Below, piece by piece: positions 19,544 through 29,067 of a stretch of 64,000 nucleotides of DNA. How positions within the stretch are numbered: position 1 is the stretch's first letter; each line of letters starts with the position of its first letter. Position numbers and translations under genes: made by a program. The notes beneath the pieces are model-generated. The model saw only the letters and a program-made list of their open reading frames with translations. It searched no databases and had not been told where the DNA came from. Origin of the DNA: Thioflexithrix psekupsensis (lineage in GTDB: Bacteria; Pseudomonadota; Gammaproteobacteria; Beggiatoales; Beggiatoaceae); contig NZ_MSLT01000012.1 in NCBI RefSeq assembly GCF_002149925.1, forward strand, positions 992,001 through 1,056,000, in the 5' to 3' direction.

Positions 19544-21688
19544 ATGAAAAAAATAAGTATTTTTGCGCTTGTTACCCTGCTATCTAACACCGCTTATGCC
19601 TTGACTGATGCCGAAAAAGCCCGTTTAGAAGTGTTGCGCGGGCTTTCGTTGGAAGATTTGCAGGAAATGGAAATTAAATTAGACGATGTGTTCGACGTAT
19701 TTGATGGCTTGGTCAAGCAACAAAGCGTCACCGTCGCCTCTGGTTTTGAGCAAAGCACCGCCACCGCGCCTGCTTCTACCACGCTGATTACCGCGCAAGA
19801 TATTGAGGCGATGGGCGCACGCAGTTTGGATGAAATCCTTGAAGCTGTGCCGGGAATGCACATCAGTTTGTCGGAAATAGGATTTGCGCCGCTGTACGAC
19901 GTGCGTGGGGTGCATTCTGCCAGTAATTACGAAGTCTTGATGATGGTCAATGGCATTCCAGTTAAAAGCCTGACCGATGGCGGGCGTGGGGGTTGGTCTC
20001 CGCCGCCGGTGCAGATGATTCAACGCATTGAAATCATTCGCGGTCCCGGCTCGGCACTGTACGGCGCGGACGCGGTGTCAGGGGTGATCAATATTCTCAC
20101 CAAAACCGCAGCAGATATGCCGGGTACAGAAGCGGGCTTGCGTATGGGCAGTCATGCGACTTACAACCCTTGGTTATTGTACGGCGGCAAGGTCAATGGC
20201 TTTGATTTGGCACTGAGTCTGGATTATCTGGACACCGACGGGCATCAAGAAACCGTGCATCAAGACGCGCAATCTTTGCTGGACAAAGCCACCGGCACAC
20301 AGGTCAGCGAAGCACCAGGACGGACGTATTTGCAACAGCAACAATTGAATCTTCATGCCAACGCCGTCAAAGGTCACTGGCGCATGGATGTTCACTGGTT
20401 ACGTCGGCGTGATGCGGGTGCTGGTTTAGGCACGGTGTTGGTAATAAATCCTGAAGAATATCAAGAAATTGACCAGCTACAAGCCAGTCTTTTGTACCAT
20501 AATCCACAACTCGGCACACACTGGGAAACCAGTGCGCAACTGAGTTACCGCGACATCGCAGATGATTGGTTTAACCAACACAGCGCCCGCCCCGGCGCGA
20601 TTCGCGGCGGCGAGCTGCTGCCCTACGGTGCGCCCAACAATAGTGGTTATCATCAACGCCAAACCCGCTTGGATTTGAGCGCGGCGTATCGTGGTTTTAG
20701 TCGCCACACGGTGCGCTTCGGCGCAGGGTACTTGTATGCGGATTTGCATGATGTCCCCTGGTCGTTTTTAGCCAATCGGCAAGTGCCAGTCATGGTGAAT
20801 GCCGAAACTTTGGGACGGGTGCTGATTCCTGAAAATATCCGCGAAAATCGCTACCTGTTCGCGCAAGATACTTGGGCATTCGCGCCCAATTGGGAACTGA
20901 CGCTGGGGTTGCGTCATGACTGGTATTCGGATTTCGACAGCACGACCAACCCCCGCGCTGCGCTGGTGTGGCAAATTAACCCGCGCCTTGCGGCTAAGTT
21001 GTTGTACGGCACGGCGTTTCGCGCCCCGTCTTTTGCGGAAATGTACATCCCGCGCAACCTCGCTGTAGTCGGCAATTCTGACTTAAAAGCAGAAACCAAT
21101 ACCACCTGGGAATTGGGTTTGGATTACCGCGCCAGCGATAACCTGAACCTAACGCTGAATCTGTTTAACTACGAAATCAGCGACAAAATTCAACGGCGTT
21201 TACTCACCTCGGCAGGCGCGACCAGCGGCGCGATTTACACCTACGACAACATCGGCACACTCAAAGGACAAGGTGTTGAACTCGAAAGCCGTTGGAAAAT
21301 CAATAACAAATCCAGCCTGTTAGCGAATTTCGCCTACGCCAAAGTCGAAGACGGCAACGGCATGGAAGCGGGCGATTATCCGCATTACCAAGCGTATTTG
21401 CGCCACGATTGGCTGTTGGGACATAGCTGGTTTCTCGACACGCGGCTGAATTGGGTGGCAGACCGTGCGCGTCTCGCCGACGATTTACGCGAGCCTTTAG
21501 CCGATTATGTGGAACTTGACGTGACGCTGCGTTACAAAGACACCGCGCATAAAACCCCTTGGAATATCGCCGTCGGCGTGCGCAATTTACTCGACGAAGA
21601 CCGCCGCGAACCCGGCGATCCGCGCTTAATCGGCGATTATCCCAAAGCTGGGCGGGAGTGGTTTACGGAAATTCGCTATAGATTCTAA
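19544..21688 (+). CDS. TonB-dependent outer-membrane receptor
   Basis: A 714-residue receptor with a signal peptide (MKKISIFALVTLLSNTAYA). An N-terminal segment (LEDLQEMEIKLDDVFDVF) is seen in YfiR-linked receptors. The plug domain is at about 65-185 (TLITAQDIEAMGARSLDEIL, RIEIIRGPGSALYGADAVSG). A 22-strand barrel follows and ends in an aromatic residue (EIRYRF), as outer-membrane insertion requires. The substrate is unknown; no siderophore or vitamin genes are nearby. It forms a two-gene unit with the yfiR-like gene, bracketed by 164-bp direct repeats. Only 9 bases separate its stop codon from the right repeat. Confidence 0.95.
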   Translation: MKKISIFALVTLLSNTAYALTDAEKARLEVLRGLSLEDLQEMEIKLDDVFDVFDGLVKQQSVTVASGFEQSTATAPASTTLITAQDIEAMGARSLDEILEAVPGMHISLSEIGFAPLYDVRGVHSASNYEVLMMVNGIPVKSLTDGGRGGWSPPPVQMIQRIEIIRGPGSALYGADAVSGVINILTKTAADMPGTEAGLRMGSHATYNPWLLYGGKVNGFDLALSLDYLDTDGHQETVHQDAQSLLDKATGTQVSEAPGRTYLQQQQLNLHANAVKGHWRMDVHWLRRRDAGAGLGTVLVINPEEYQEIDQLQASLLYHNPQLGTHWETSAQLSYRDIADDWFNQHSARPGAIRGGELLPYGAPNNSGYHQRQTRLDLSAAYRGFSRHTVRFGAGYLYADLHDVPWSFLANRQVPVMVNAETLGRVLIPENIRENRYLFAQDTWAFAPNWELTLGLRHDWYSDFDSTTNPRAALVWQINPRLAAKLLYGTAFRAPSFAEMYIPRNLAVVGNSDLKAETNTTWELGLDYRASDNLNLTLNLFNYEISDKIQRRLLTSAGATSGAIYTYDNIGTLKGQGVELESRWKINNKSSLLANFAYAKVEDGNGMEAGDYPHYQAYLRHDWLLGHSWFLDTRLNWVADRARLADDLREPLADYVELDVTLRYKDTAHKTPWNIAVGVRNLLDEDRREPGDPRLIGDYPKAGREWFTEIRYRF

Positions 21689-21697
21689 ACAGACAAC

Positions 21698-21861
21698 TGA
21701 GGTTCTTTCACAGCCTCAGCATGTGAGAACGAGATAAATATCTTAATTAAAGATAGAATTCATAAAGCCCTTATTTTGTCTGCATCAAAATTTTTAGAAT
21801 TTTCAGAATTGGAACGAATCAATTTTATTAATTCTTTCATTCTGAAAATTCTGATTGTGAC
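21698..21861. repeat. Direct repeat DR2 (164 bp), uninterrupted empty site
   Basis: It matches 17424-17481 joined to 18615-18720. The left 38 bases are the right half of the family 1 element and the right 104 bases belong to the family 2 type repeat. It is therefore a junction of two small elements that has been duplicated as a block. Confidence 0.9.
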
Positions 21862-21880
21862 AGAAAAAACAACTTATCAA

Positions 21881-22780
21881 TTAATACCAACTTTGACACA
21901 AACGCACTTGCGCTTCGCGGTATTTAGCCGCAGTTTTTTCTAAAACATCAGGCGGTAAAATTGGCCCTGGGGCTTTTTTATCCCAATCTAAAGTTTCTAA
22001 ATAATCCCGCACAAATTGCTTATCAAAACTGGGTGGACTGATCCCTTCGGCATAAGATTCTACCGGCCAAAAACGAGAAGAATCTGGCGTTAATAATTCA
22101 TCCATTAAAAATAATTGTCCCGATTCATCAACACCGAATTCAAATTTAGTATCCGCAATAATAATGCCGCGAGTAGAAGCATACGCTTGGGCGCGTTGAT
22201 AAATTGCTAAACTGGTTTGTTTAATTTGCGCAGCTAAAGACTCCCCAACCAATTCCACTGTGTGGGCAAAATCGATATTTTCATCATGCGTTCCCACCGC
22301 GGCCTTACTCGAAGGCGTATAAATGGGATGCGGCAAACGAGTGGCTTGCGTTAAACCATCAGGCAACGCCACACCACAAACTGCACCCGTCTGTTGATAA
22401 TCTTTCCAACCCGATCCCGCTAAATAACCCCGCACAATGGCCTCAATGGGTAAGGCTTTTAACCGCTTTACAATCACACTGCGATCTTGTAATGTAGCCC
22501 GTAAATCAGCATTAGGAATGGCTTTTTCTAAAGGATAATCAGTCAAATGATTGGGAATAATATCTGACATTAAAGAAAACCAAAAATTAGACACTTGCGT
22601 TAATAAAATGCCCTTTTCTGGAATCGGCGTAGGTAACACCACATCAAATGCCGATAAACGATCCGTGGCCACAATTAAAAGATGCGCATCATCCACTTGA
22701 TAAATATCCCGCACCTTACCGCGATGCAATAACGGTAAAGTTTCTATTTGAGTTTCATAGACTATTTTGGTCATTATCAT
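21881..22780 (-). CDS. purC: Phosphoribosylaminoimidazole-succinocarboxamide synthase
   Basis: PurC adds aspartate to CAIR in purine synthesis. The 299-residue product is of the longer type, with HRGKVRDIYQVDDAHLLIVATDRLSAFD near the start (nucleotide-binding loop), IPIEAIVRGYLAGSGWKDY-like sequence (PIEAIVRGYLAGSGWKDYQ) and LLTPDSSRFWP near 230. The start may be either of two ATGs two codons apart (22780 or 22774). It is the last gene of a minus-strand run with the MOSC and metY genes. Confidence 0.97.
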   Translation of the reverse strand: MIMTKIVYETQIETLPLLHRGKVRDIYQVDDAHLLIVATDRLSAFDVVLPTPIPEKGILLTQVSNFWFSLMSDIIPNHLTDYPLEKAIPNADLRATLQDRSVIVKRLKALPIEAIVRGYLAGSGWKDYQQTGAVCGVALPDGLTQATRLPHPIYTPSSKAAVGTHDENIDFAHTVELVGESLAAQIKQTSLAIYQRAQAYASTRGIIIADTKFEFGVDESGQLFLMDELLTPDSSRFWPVESYAEGISPPSFDKQFVRDYLETLDWDKKAPGPILPPDVLEKTAAKYREAQVRLCQSWY

Positions 22781-22792
22781 TGCTCTGTTTGC

Positions 22793-23569
22793 TTAAAATG
22801 GCGTGAGAAACGCATCGCCCACCGCCAACTCACCATCGGCGATTACTTCCACATAAACGCCCAAATTCACATGTCCCCAATGCGCCAATAAGGTTTGGGG
22901 AATTTTCAAATCTCGTTTTGCGGTTAATGGATTCACATTGGTCGCCGCACAGCGGGGAATGGGTTTTAACACGCGCCCTGTGGCCGTTCCCATACGAATT
23001 AATTGACCTGTCGGCCATGATAATTCTTCCCATGCGTTCAAATCGTTTAAATGCACATTGCCACGAAAACGTAAGGGGTCAATGGGCATTTTTATCGCTT
23101 CTTCTACTGCTTGCACCGTTGCCAGATTAATACACGACAACACCCGCGCCGCCACATCAGAAAAACTATGCCCCTCTGCCCGCACCAATTTTACCCGTCC
23201 GCGCACCTCTCCCGCTAAATAATCGGTAAAAAACGACTCAATCCGCGCCACGCCCGCCGCATCGTACAACGAAGCCGCACACAATACCCGTTCATCCCCT
23301 TGATTATCATAGGCGTAAATGCTCAAAATTCCCGTGCCATCATCATATTCCGTGCGTAAAGCCGCTAATTTTTCATTTTTCATCAACATTAAAAAATCAG
23401 TTTTCGGCAAATGACGCGGTTCACTGGGATCGAATAAAGTCGTTTCATGCGCCAACGCAAATTGTCGATCTAAGGGAATGGTCTGATGGGCGCGGAGAAA
23501 CACTTGTTGTAATGCTTCGGCACTTAATCCTTTGATGGGATAACGGTATAATTGTGTGACGGTTGCCAT
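22793..23569 (-). CDS. MOSC domain protein (YcbX-like)
   Basis: A 258-residue protein with an N-terminal MOSC beta-barrel (VTQLYRYPIKGLSAEALQQV) and a C-terminal MOSC domain containing the conserved cysteine in RCAATNVNP. MOSC proteins carry sulfur or bind molybdenum cofactor, as in YcbX and the mARC N-hydroxylated base reductases. The ferredoxin domain of E. coli YcbX is absent, so an external electron donor would be needed. It is separated by 6 bases from the metY start side and 12 bases from purC, so it is cotranscribed. Confidence 0.85.
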   Translation of the reverse strand: MATVTQLYRYPIKGLSAEALQQVFLRAHQTIPLDRQFALAHETTLFDPSEPRHLPKTDFLMLMKNEKLAALRTEYDDGTGILSIYAYDNQGDERVLCAASLYDAAGVARIESFFTDYLAGEVRGRVKLVRAEGHSFSDVAARVLSCINLATVQAVEEAIKMPIDPLRFRGNVHLNDLNAWEELSWPTGQLIRMGTATGRVLKPIPRCAATNVNPLTAKRDLKIPQTLLAHWGHVNLGVYVEVIADGELAVGDAFLTPF

Positions 23570-23575
23570 TTTTGC

Positions 23576-24856
23576 TTACCCTTTTGCGGCTGCTAATGCC
23601 TGTTCAATATCCGCGATCACATCATCCACATGTTCCAAACCAATGGATAAACGCACCATATCTTCCGATACACCCGCTGAAGCCAACTCTTCGGGAGACA
23701 ATTGACGATGTGTCGTAGTCGCGGGATGGCAGGCGAGTGACTTGGCATCCCCAATATTGACTAAACGAGTGATTAATTGTAGCGCGTCGATAAATTTCGC
23801 GCCTGCTTCTCGTCCGCCGCGAATGCCAAAACTGAGAATACTCGAAGCCTTACCATTCATATACTTATCCACCAAATGGCGATCAGGATGTCCAGCCAAA
23901 CCCGCATATTGTACCCAACTGACTTGGGGATGTTGTTGTAAATACTCGGCGACGGCTTGAGCATTGTCACACAAGCGATCCATGCGCACCGGTAAGGTCT
24001 CAATGCCTTGTAACAGCAAAAACGCATTAAACGGCGAAATCGCCCCACCCATATTACGCAACGGCACAACCCGCGCCCGCGCAATAAATGCCGCTGCGCC
24101 AAAAGTTTCCGTATAAGACACGCCGTGATAAGAGACATCAGGTTGTACTAACCGTTTAAAACGCGCCGCGTGTTCTGCCCAAGGAAAACGGCCAGAATCG
24201 ACAATAGCCCCGCCAATACTTGTGCCATGTCCACCCATGTATTTGGTCAGCGCGTGAACAACAATATCCGCACCGTGTTCAAATGGACGACATAAATACG
24301 GAGTCGGCACAGTATTATCAACGATTAACGGAATTCCATGCCGATGTGCCAATTCAGCCAATGCGCCAATATCCACCACATTCGCCAAGGGATTGCCAAT
24401 GGATTCGCAAAAAATCGCCTTGGTTTTTTCATCGATCAAACGCGCAAACGCATCAGGCTGACGATAATCCGCAAAACGAACATTGATCCCGTATTGGGGA
24501 AAAGTATGGGCGAATAAGTTATACGTTCCACCATATAACGTACTCGACGTGACAATGTTATCGCCCGCTTCAGCCAGCGTCATAATGGCATAAGTGATCG
24601 CGGTCATTCCCGACGACACCGCTAATCCCGCAACGCCACCTTCCAAAGCCGCGACACGTTTTTCTAACACATCGGTGGTGGGATTCATGATCCGCGTGTA
24701 AATATTTCCTGCGACTTTGAGATCGAATAAATCCGCGCCATGTTGCGTATCGTCAAACGCATAAGAGGTGGTTTGGTAAATGGGAACGGCGACGGCTTTG
24801 GTGGTGGGATCGGGCGAATAACCACCGTGTACAGCAAGGGTTTCTAGCTTCATCAA
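23576..24856 (-). CDS. metY: O-acetylhomoserine sulfhydrylase
   Basis: This PLP enzyme makes homocysteine from O-acetylhomoserine and sulfide. The 426-residue product starts MKLETLAVHGGYSPDP. It has the PLP-binding lysine K205 in HALTKYMGGHG, the substrate-phosphate loop SSGMTAI and the family insertion between GG and the C-terminal domain that gives MetY its length of about 425-430. Cystathionine gamma-synthases are near 390 residues, so MetY fits better. Direct use of sulfide would suit a sulfur-oxidising host. Confidence 0.93.
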   Translation of the reverse strand: MMKLETLAVHGGYSPDPTTKAVAVPIYQTTSYAFDDTQHGADLFDLKVAGNIYTRIMNPTTDVLEKRVAALEGGVAGLAVSSGMTAITYAIMTLAEAGDNIVTSSTLYGGTYNLFAHTFPQYGINVRFADYRQPDAFARLIDEKTKAIFCESIGNPLANVVDIGALAELAHRHGIPLIVDNTVPTPYLCRPFEHGADIVVHALTKYMGGHGTSIGGAIVDSGRFPWAEHAARFKRLVQPDVSYHGVSYTETFGAAAFIARARVVPLRNMGGAISPFNAFLLLQGIETLPVRMDRLCDNAQAVAEYLQQHPQVSWVQYAGLAGHPDRHLVDKYMNGKASSILSFGIRGGREAGAKFIDALQLITRLVNIGDAKSLACHPATTTHRQLSPEELASAGVSEDMVRLSIGLEHVDDVIADIEQALAAAKG

Positions 24857-24900
24857 TGCAGCTCCGTTGGGTGTGTGGCGTTTTTTTTAACAGAAAATGA

Positions 24901-25791
24901 TTATAAGTGTTTGGTAATTTCCAATAAATGCAAACGGAAATCTTCGCGTAAATTGGGATGTTTTAAGGCATAGTCAATATTGGCCATGAGGTAGCCCAAT
25001 TTACTGCCACAATCGTAACGTGTGCCTTTAAATTGGTAAGTCAACACTTGTTCTTCTGACAATAAACCCGCAATGGCATCCGTCAATTGGATTTCGCCGC
25101 CTGCGCCGCGTTTGGTTTTCTCTAGAAAATCGAAAATTCTCGGCGTTAATAAATAACGTCCCACAACAGCAAGTCGTGAAGGTGCTTTATCGGGTGAGGG
25201 TTTTTCAACAATATCCGTGACTCTGGTCACCCCTTCGTAGAGCGGATGAGAAGCGACAATACCGTATTTATACGTTTCTTCTTGGGGAACTTGTTCGACG
25301 GCTAAGACGCTACACTGTTGTTTTTCAAAAATATTTACCATTTGCACTAACGACGGCACTTCATGCCCGTCAATTAAATCATCCGCAAGAATCACCGCAA
25401 ACGGTTCATCACCGACCACCGGCCGCGCACACAATACCGCGTGTCCTAAACCCAAAGCCTGCGGTTGTCGCACATAAATACAACTCACGCCCTCAGGAAC
25501 AATATGACGCGCCATCGCCAGAAGATCATATTTTCCGCGTTGTTCTAATTCATTTTCCAATTCTTGATTGCGGTCGAAATGATCGGCAATGGTGCGTTTA
25601 CCGCTGCTGGTGACAAAAATCAATTGTTCAATGCCCGCGGCAACGGCTTCTTCAGCAGCGTATTGAATCAAGGGTTTATCCACAATAGGCAACATTTCTT
25701 TAGGGCTGGCTTTGGTGGCGGGTAAAAAGCGAGTGCCTAAACCTGCAACGGGAAAAACGGCTTTACGCACGGGTTTTATGATTTTATCCAT
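24901..25791 (-). CDS. galU: UTP-glucose-1-phosphate uridylyltransferase
   Basis: GalU makes UDP-glucose for envelope polysaccharides. The 296-residue product has [34 protein letters not shown] near 40 and the ILADDLIDG acidic motif near 135. It also has DIVEKP near 195 and the C-terminal [13 protein letters not shown]. Length fits the family. It is the first gene of a minus-strand group, with a 44-base gap to metY. Confidence 0.97.
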   Translation of the reverse strand: MDKIIKPVRKAVFPVAGLGTRFLPATKASPKEMLPIVDKPLIQYAAEEAVAAGIEQLIFVTSSGKRTIADHFDRNQELENELEQRGKYDLLAMARHIVPEGVSCIYVRQPQALGLGHAVLCARPVVGDEPFAVILADDLIDGHEVPSLVQMVNIFEKQQCSVLAVEQVPQEETYKYGIVASHPLYEGVTRVTDIVEKPSPDKAPSRLAVVGRYLLTPRIFDFLEKTKRGAGGEIQLTDAIAGLLSEEQVLTYQFKGTRYDCGSKLGYLMANIDYALKHPNLREDFRLHLLEITKHL

Positions 25792-25976
25792 GATGGTTGG
25801 AAACTCAAAAGTGGAAAGTGGAAAGTAGTGGGATCATAACGCGAAAGTGAGATGAACACCATGAGGTGACTGCGCAGGAAAGAGCGAATAAGAACGAAAA
25901 GAGCGAACATACAAGCAATGGTCAAGTTTTTCGCGGCCGCTATAGTTGGGAATTGAGGCTGCGAATTCATGCGCTA

Positions 25977-26534
25977 TTATTTCTTCTCCAATAACGCCAA
26001 TAAATTATTGCCCAAAGGTAAACTGTAAGCGTAAGAGGACACCAAATGGGCGCGGTCTACACTCAATACGTTAAGCGTAATGTAAACCCGATCCGCACCC
26101 AGCGCGTATGTTCCCATCAGCAACGCATCCCCCGAACGCGCTACCCCCCGCCAACTGTCCGCTTGTCGCCAATGGCCTTCGGTGTCCATAAAAATTTTTC
26201 GACCATCCATCACTAAATGCCCGCGTTGCACTAAAGCCGCACCTAGTTGTTCGCCTAATAAACGCCCTAATGTGCCATTTCTATGCAAGTGATTAATATC
26301 GCTTAATGCGCCCACCCAAATTCTTTTATTCACCAGCGATTCTTGAGCATTGGCGAGTAATAAATGAATCGCTTGTTGACTGCTTAACATTAAATCGGCA
26401 TCAGCAGGCGGTTTTTGAGAAAAACATTCTCCCGATTGCACCCGAAACGCACAAGGTTGGTAAGCCACAGGAACGCTACAAGCCGTTAAGCTCAATAAGC
26501 CGCTGCATAATAAACTACATGGTATCCATCGCAT
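25977..26534 (-). CDS. FlgO-like outer-membrane lipoprotein
   Basis: The 185-residue product starts MRWIPCSLLCSGLLSLTAC. It has a lipobox with the lipid-modified cysteine at residue 19 (LTAC), so it is a lipoprotein. The mature part resembles the FlgO/LpoB-like fold: SSQQAIHLLLANAQESLVNKRIWVGALSDINHL followed by GRLLGEQLGAALVQRG and LLMGTYALGADRVYITLNVLS. FlgO stabilises the flagellar H ring in Vibrio, but no flagellar genes are here, so its partner is unknown. Its start overlaps the end of pdxA by 20 bases. Confidence 0.75.
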   Translation of the reverse strand: MRWIPCSLLCSGLLSLTACSVPVAYQPCAFRVQSGECFSQKPPADADLMLSSQQAIHLLLANAQESLVNKRIWVGALSDINHLHRNGTLGRLLGEQLGAALVQRGHLVMDGRKIFMDTEGHWRQADSWRGVARSGDALLMGTYALGADRVYITLNVLSVDRAHLVSSYAYSLPLGNNLLALLEKK

Positions 26535-27543
26535 GACGGGTTTCCTTTTGTTGTTGTCGCAACACCATGGTGGCGGCACTGTGTAAAGCGGCGCGTAAAC
26601 TATTAGGTTTGGCTTGTCCCGTGCCTGCCAATTCTAAGGCCGTCCCGTGATCAACCGATGTCCGAATGATCGGTAAACCTAATGTAATATTCACCGCTTC
26701 TCCGAAGCCGCGTTGTTTCAACGGAATCAAACCCTGATCATGATACATAGCCAATACCGCATCAATTCCCGTCAAACTCGCGTCGGTAAATGCCGTATCG
26801 GCAGCAACAGGGCCAATTAAAACCATACCCTCAGCGCGACATTTTTCCAAGACAGGAATAATCACTTCCATTTCTTCACGTCCTAAATGTCCATTTTCGC
26901 CCGCGTGGGGATTTAAACCACAAACCAAAATGCGGGGAGCATTTAGGGCAAATTTTCTTTGTAAATCCGTATATAACACGCGAATGACCGATTCCAAACG
27001 CGCAGGCGTGATAAGCGCGGACACCTGTGCCAGGGGGACATGCGTCGTCACCAAAGCCACGGATAGCTTGCCCGTTGCCAACATCATGACCACTTGCGGC
27101 GTGTTGGTTAATGCGGCGAAAAATTCGGTGTGGCCGCTAAACGACACGCCTGCCGCATTAATAATGCCCTTATGCACAGGCGCGGTGACAATCGCATCAA
27201 ATAAACCGTGTACAGCCACTATGGCAGCAGCCCGCAAGGTATTTAAGACATATTCGGCATTGGCTGGATTTAACACGCCCGGTGTCACTTCTGCATTCAA
27301 GGGAATATTAATAACAAATAATTGATTTGGACAATGGGGAGGAATAATATCTTGTAAAGTAACCGCGATTAATTCTACTTTTATTCCTAATAATGTTGCC
27401 CGTTGTCGCAATAAATCAATGCTGCCAATAACGACCAATCGCAAGGGAAAATTTTCCCGTGCCAACATCAGCACAATATCCACCCCAATACCAGCGGGTT
27501 CACCTAAAGTAATAGCAATTGTTGGAAGTGTTGCGGGAGTCAT
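26515..27543 (-). CDS. pdxA: 4-hydroxythreonine-4-phosphate dehydrogenase
   Basis: PdxA oxidises 4-phosphohydroxy-threonine in pyridoxal phosphate synthesis. The 342-residue product starts MTPATLPTIAITLGEPAGIG. It has the metal-binding histidines in VTAPVHKG, FSGHTEFFA and AMYHDQG, and the substrate loop VDHGTALELAGTG. ATG at 27543 is preferred; the longer frame upstream runs into a dispersed repeat at 27568-27690 that is unlikely to be coding. It is followed by the overlapping lipoprotein gene. Confidence 0.96.
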   Translation of the reverse strand: MTPATLPTIAITLGEPAGIGVDIVLMLARENFPLRLVVIGSIDLLRQRATLLGIKVELIAVTLQDIIPPHCPNQLFVINIPLNAEVTPGVLNPANAEYVLNTLRAAAIVAVHGLFDAIVTAPVHKGIINAAGVSFSGHTEFFAALTNTPQVVMMLATGKLSVALVTTHVPLAQVSALITPARLESVIRVLYTDLQRKFALNAPRILVCGLNPHAGENGHLGREEMEVIIPVLEKCRAEGMVLIGPVAADTAFTDASLTGIDAVLAMYHDQGLIPLKQRGFGEAVNITLGLPIIRTSVDHGTALELAGTGQAKPNSLRAALHSAATMVLRQQQKETRHAMDTM

Positions 27544-27567
27544 TTTATCGTGTTCATCCAGTAGGTT

Positions 27568-27690
27568 GTCAGAATCAGAATTTACAGACACAAGAATTTT
27601 CAAAATTGATTTTTGCAAGTCGTTTGTTTTTGGTAGATTTTTATTCTTTAATTCGGAAAATTCTAAAATTTTGTAAATTCTGATTCTGAT
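27568..27690. repeat. Dispersed inverted-repeat element, family 2, complete copy
   Basis: A 123-bp element with 19-bp ends that pair almost perfectly: GTCAGAATCAGAATTTACA on the left and TGTAAATTCTGATTCTGAT on the right. It lies just upstream of pdxA. The interior is AT-rich and noncoding. Confidence 0.85.
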
Positions 27691-27720
27691 AAATAAAAAC
27701 TTTAGGCATTATACGCTCTA

Positions 27721-28595
27721 CTACTTTCTCCCATCCGTCATATAACGACTGCGCCCAATGTGGGTCAAGCGTTGCTGCCAATCGGCAATTTCTCCGTAGC
27801 TTAAATGGTGCGTATCTACGCCGGGTGTCCAGATACCGCCAAGAATGTTCGGATCATCAATGCGTATCAATCCAGACTCACGCAAGGTTTCAGCTTGTTC
27901 GGTGCTGGGAATCGGCGAGAGGCAGAAAGGCGCAACTTGAAAACCCAATGACGGATTAATCTGCATTAATTCTTCGTACAATCCCCAAATAGCCTCTTCA
28001 AGACGGCAAAGGGTTTCATCATTGTCATCAGCAAAACCAATGATGACTCCATAACGAATATAAGGCACATTTGTCCGCACAATCGCCTTAATAATCTCAC
28101 AATGTTCTTGCCACGGGAGTAATTTGGCATAATTTTCTTGTCCGAAGACTGGGCGTTCGGCTGGGATATAAGCCATGTAACAGCCCACTTTTCCATCCCA
28201 ACCCCACAAGGCCTGAATCAATTCTTCATCGGGCGTAAAATCCAAGCCTGATTTACGATTGATACCGCGTCCCAAGGTGGTTTTTTTCAATTCTAAACCA
28301 TTTGGCCATAAAATCGGCATTCCCTGTTCTCTAACAATGCACATGATCTCAAGAATATCTTCTCGGCCGCCTTTCTGCACAATGCGCCCTAAAAATTGAT
28401 CCGCACCATTGATAATCACCTGCGCACCCGCTTGTTTTTGGATGTGAAGCCATTCTTCTACTTTTTTAGGCGACATGGCACGATAACCAAGCCGATAATT
28501 GGGCGTTTGGCAAAATCACAGTGGCGATCACAGCCAATATCAGTAAAAATTGAACCAATACGGGTAGATTGAGCAAAAATGGAGGTCGAATTTCA
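27721..28595 (-). pseudogene. Radical SAM protein, 5'-truncated and frameshifted
   Basis: The frame ending at 27721 encodes a radical SAM C-terminal region (VIINGADQFLGRIV, LPWQEHCEIIKAIV, PYIRYGVIIG, GGIWTPGVDTHHLSY). Reading upstream, the protein continues in phase as QTPNYRLGYRAMSPKK, then the phase breaks at the A run 28512-28515. On the other side the previous frame reads GSIFTDIGCDRHCDF. One missing base in that run separates the second cysteine from the expected third cysteine of the CxxxCxxC cluster motif. Upstream, the gene has no start of its own and runs into the M24-like sequence. It appears non-functional unless the indel is a sequencing error. Confidence 0.75.
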
Positions 28596-29011
28596 TCAAT
28601 TAAATCAAGATGATGACTGATGTGATCGCAGTGGTAAAACTCGAATAATACTACTGGCCCTTCCGTCGGAATAAAGCAATAACGCACGGCATTATGTAAA
28701 CACCAGACTTGCATATTCGCGGTATCCGTCGCGTAACGAATATTAATCGGATCAAACAACACAATTCCCGCGTAATCCATACGCCGTAATTGTTGCCGAA
28801 TTCGCTCCAAACGATAAGCCCGAATCACAGCTAAATCAGGCAGCGGCAAGCCTAATGCTTGCCATTCTTGTTGCGCTAAATCGCTGGGTTCTAAAGTTTG
28901 TTGGTCGTATTGTTCGGACGGCGGTGGTTTTTTTGTCGAATGCGGTTGATGTGGATTAATTTTGGGGTGATAACGGCGAAACAGAGACGTTGCTGTACTG
29001 CGCGAATTCAT
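28466..29011 (-). pseudogene. M24 peptidase-like N-terminal fragment
   Basis: The first 140 residues or so resemble the creatinase N-terminal domain of M24 family enzymes (Xaa-Pro peptidases and DddP-type relatives): LERIRQQLRRMDYAGIVLFD, NIRYATDTANMQVWCLHN, GPVVLFEFYHCDHISHH. After DEIRPP the frame enters DNA that in another phase encodes the radical SAM gene. The metal-binding catalytic domain is therefore lost. This looks like a deletion joining two genes. The hydrophobic tail LVQFLLILAVIATVIL is an out-of-phase artefact. Confidence 0.7.
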
Positions 29012-29067
29012 ACGAGTTTTCCCTTATGGGGTGAGCATGAGGCTTTGCCGAATTCAAACAAAATCCA

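Noticed and set aside
27544-27618. Upstream extension of pdxA
   Set aside because: The extra 25 residues are encoded partly by the inverted-repeat element at 27568-27690 and do not match PdxA N-termini.
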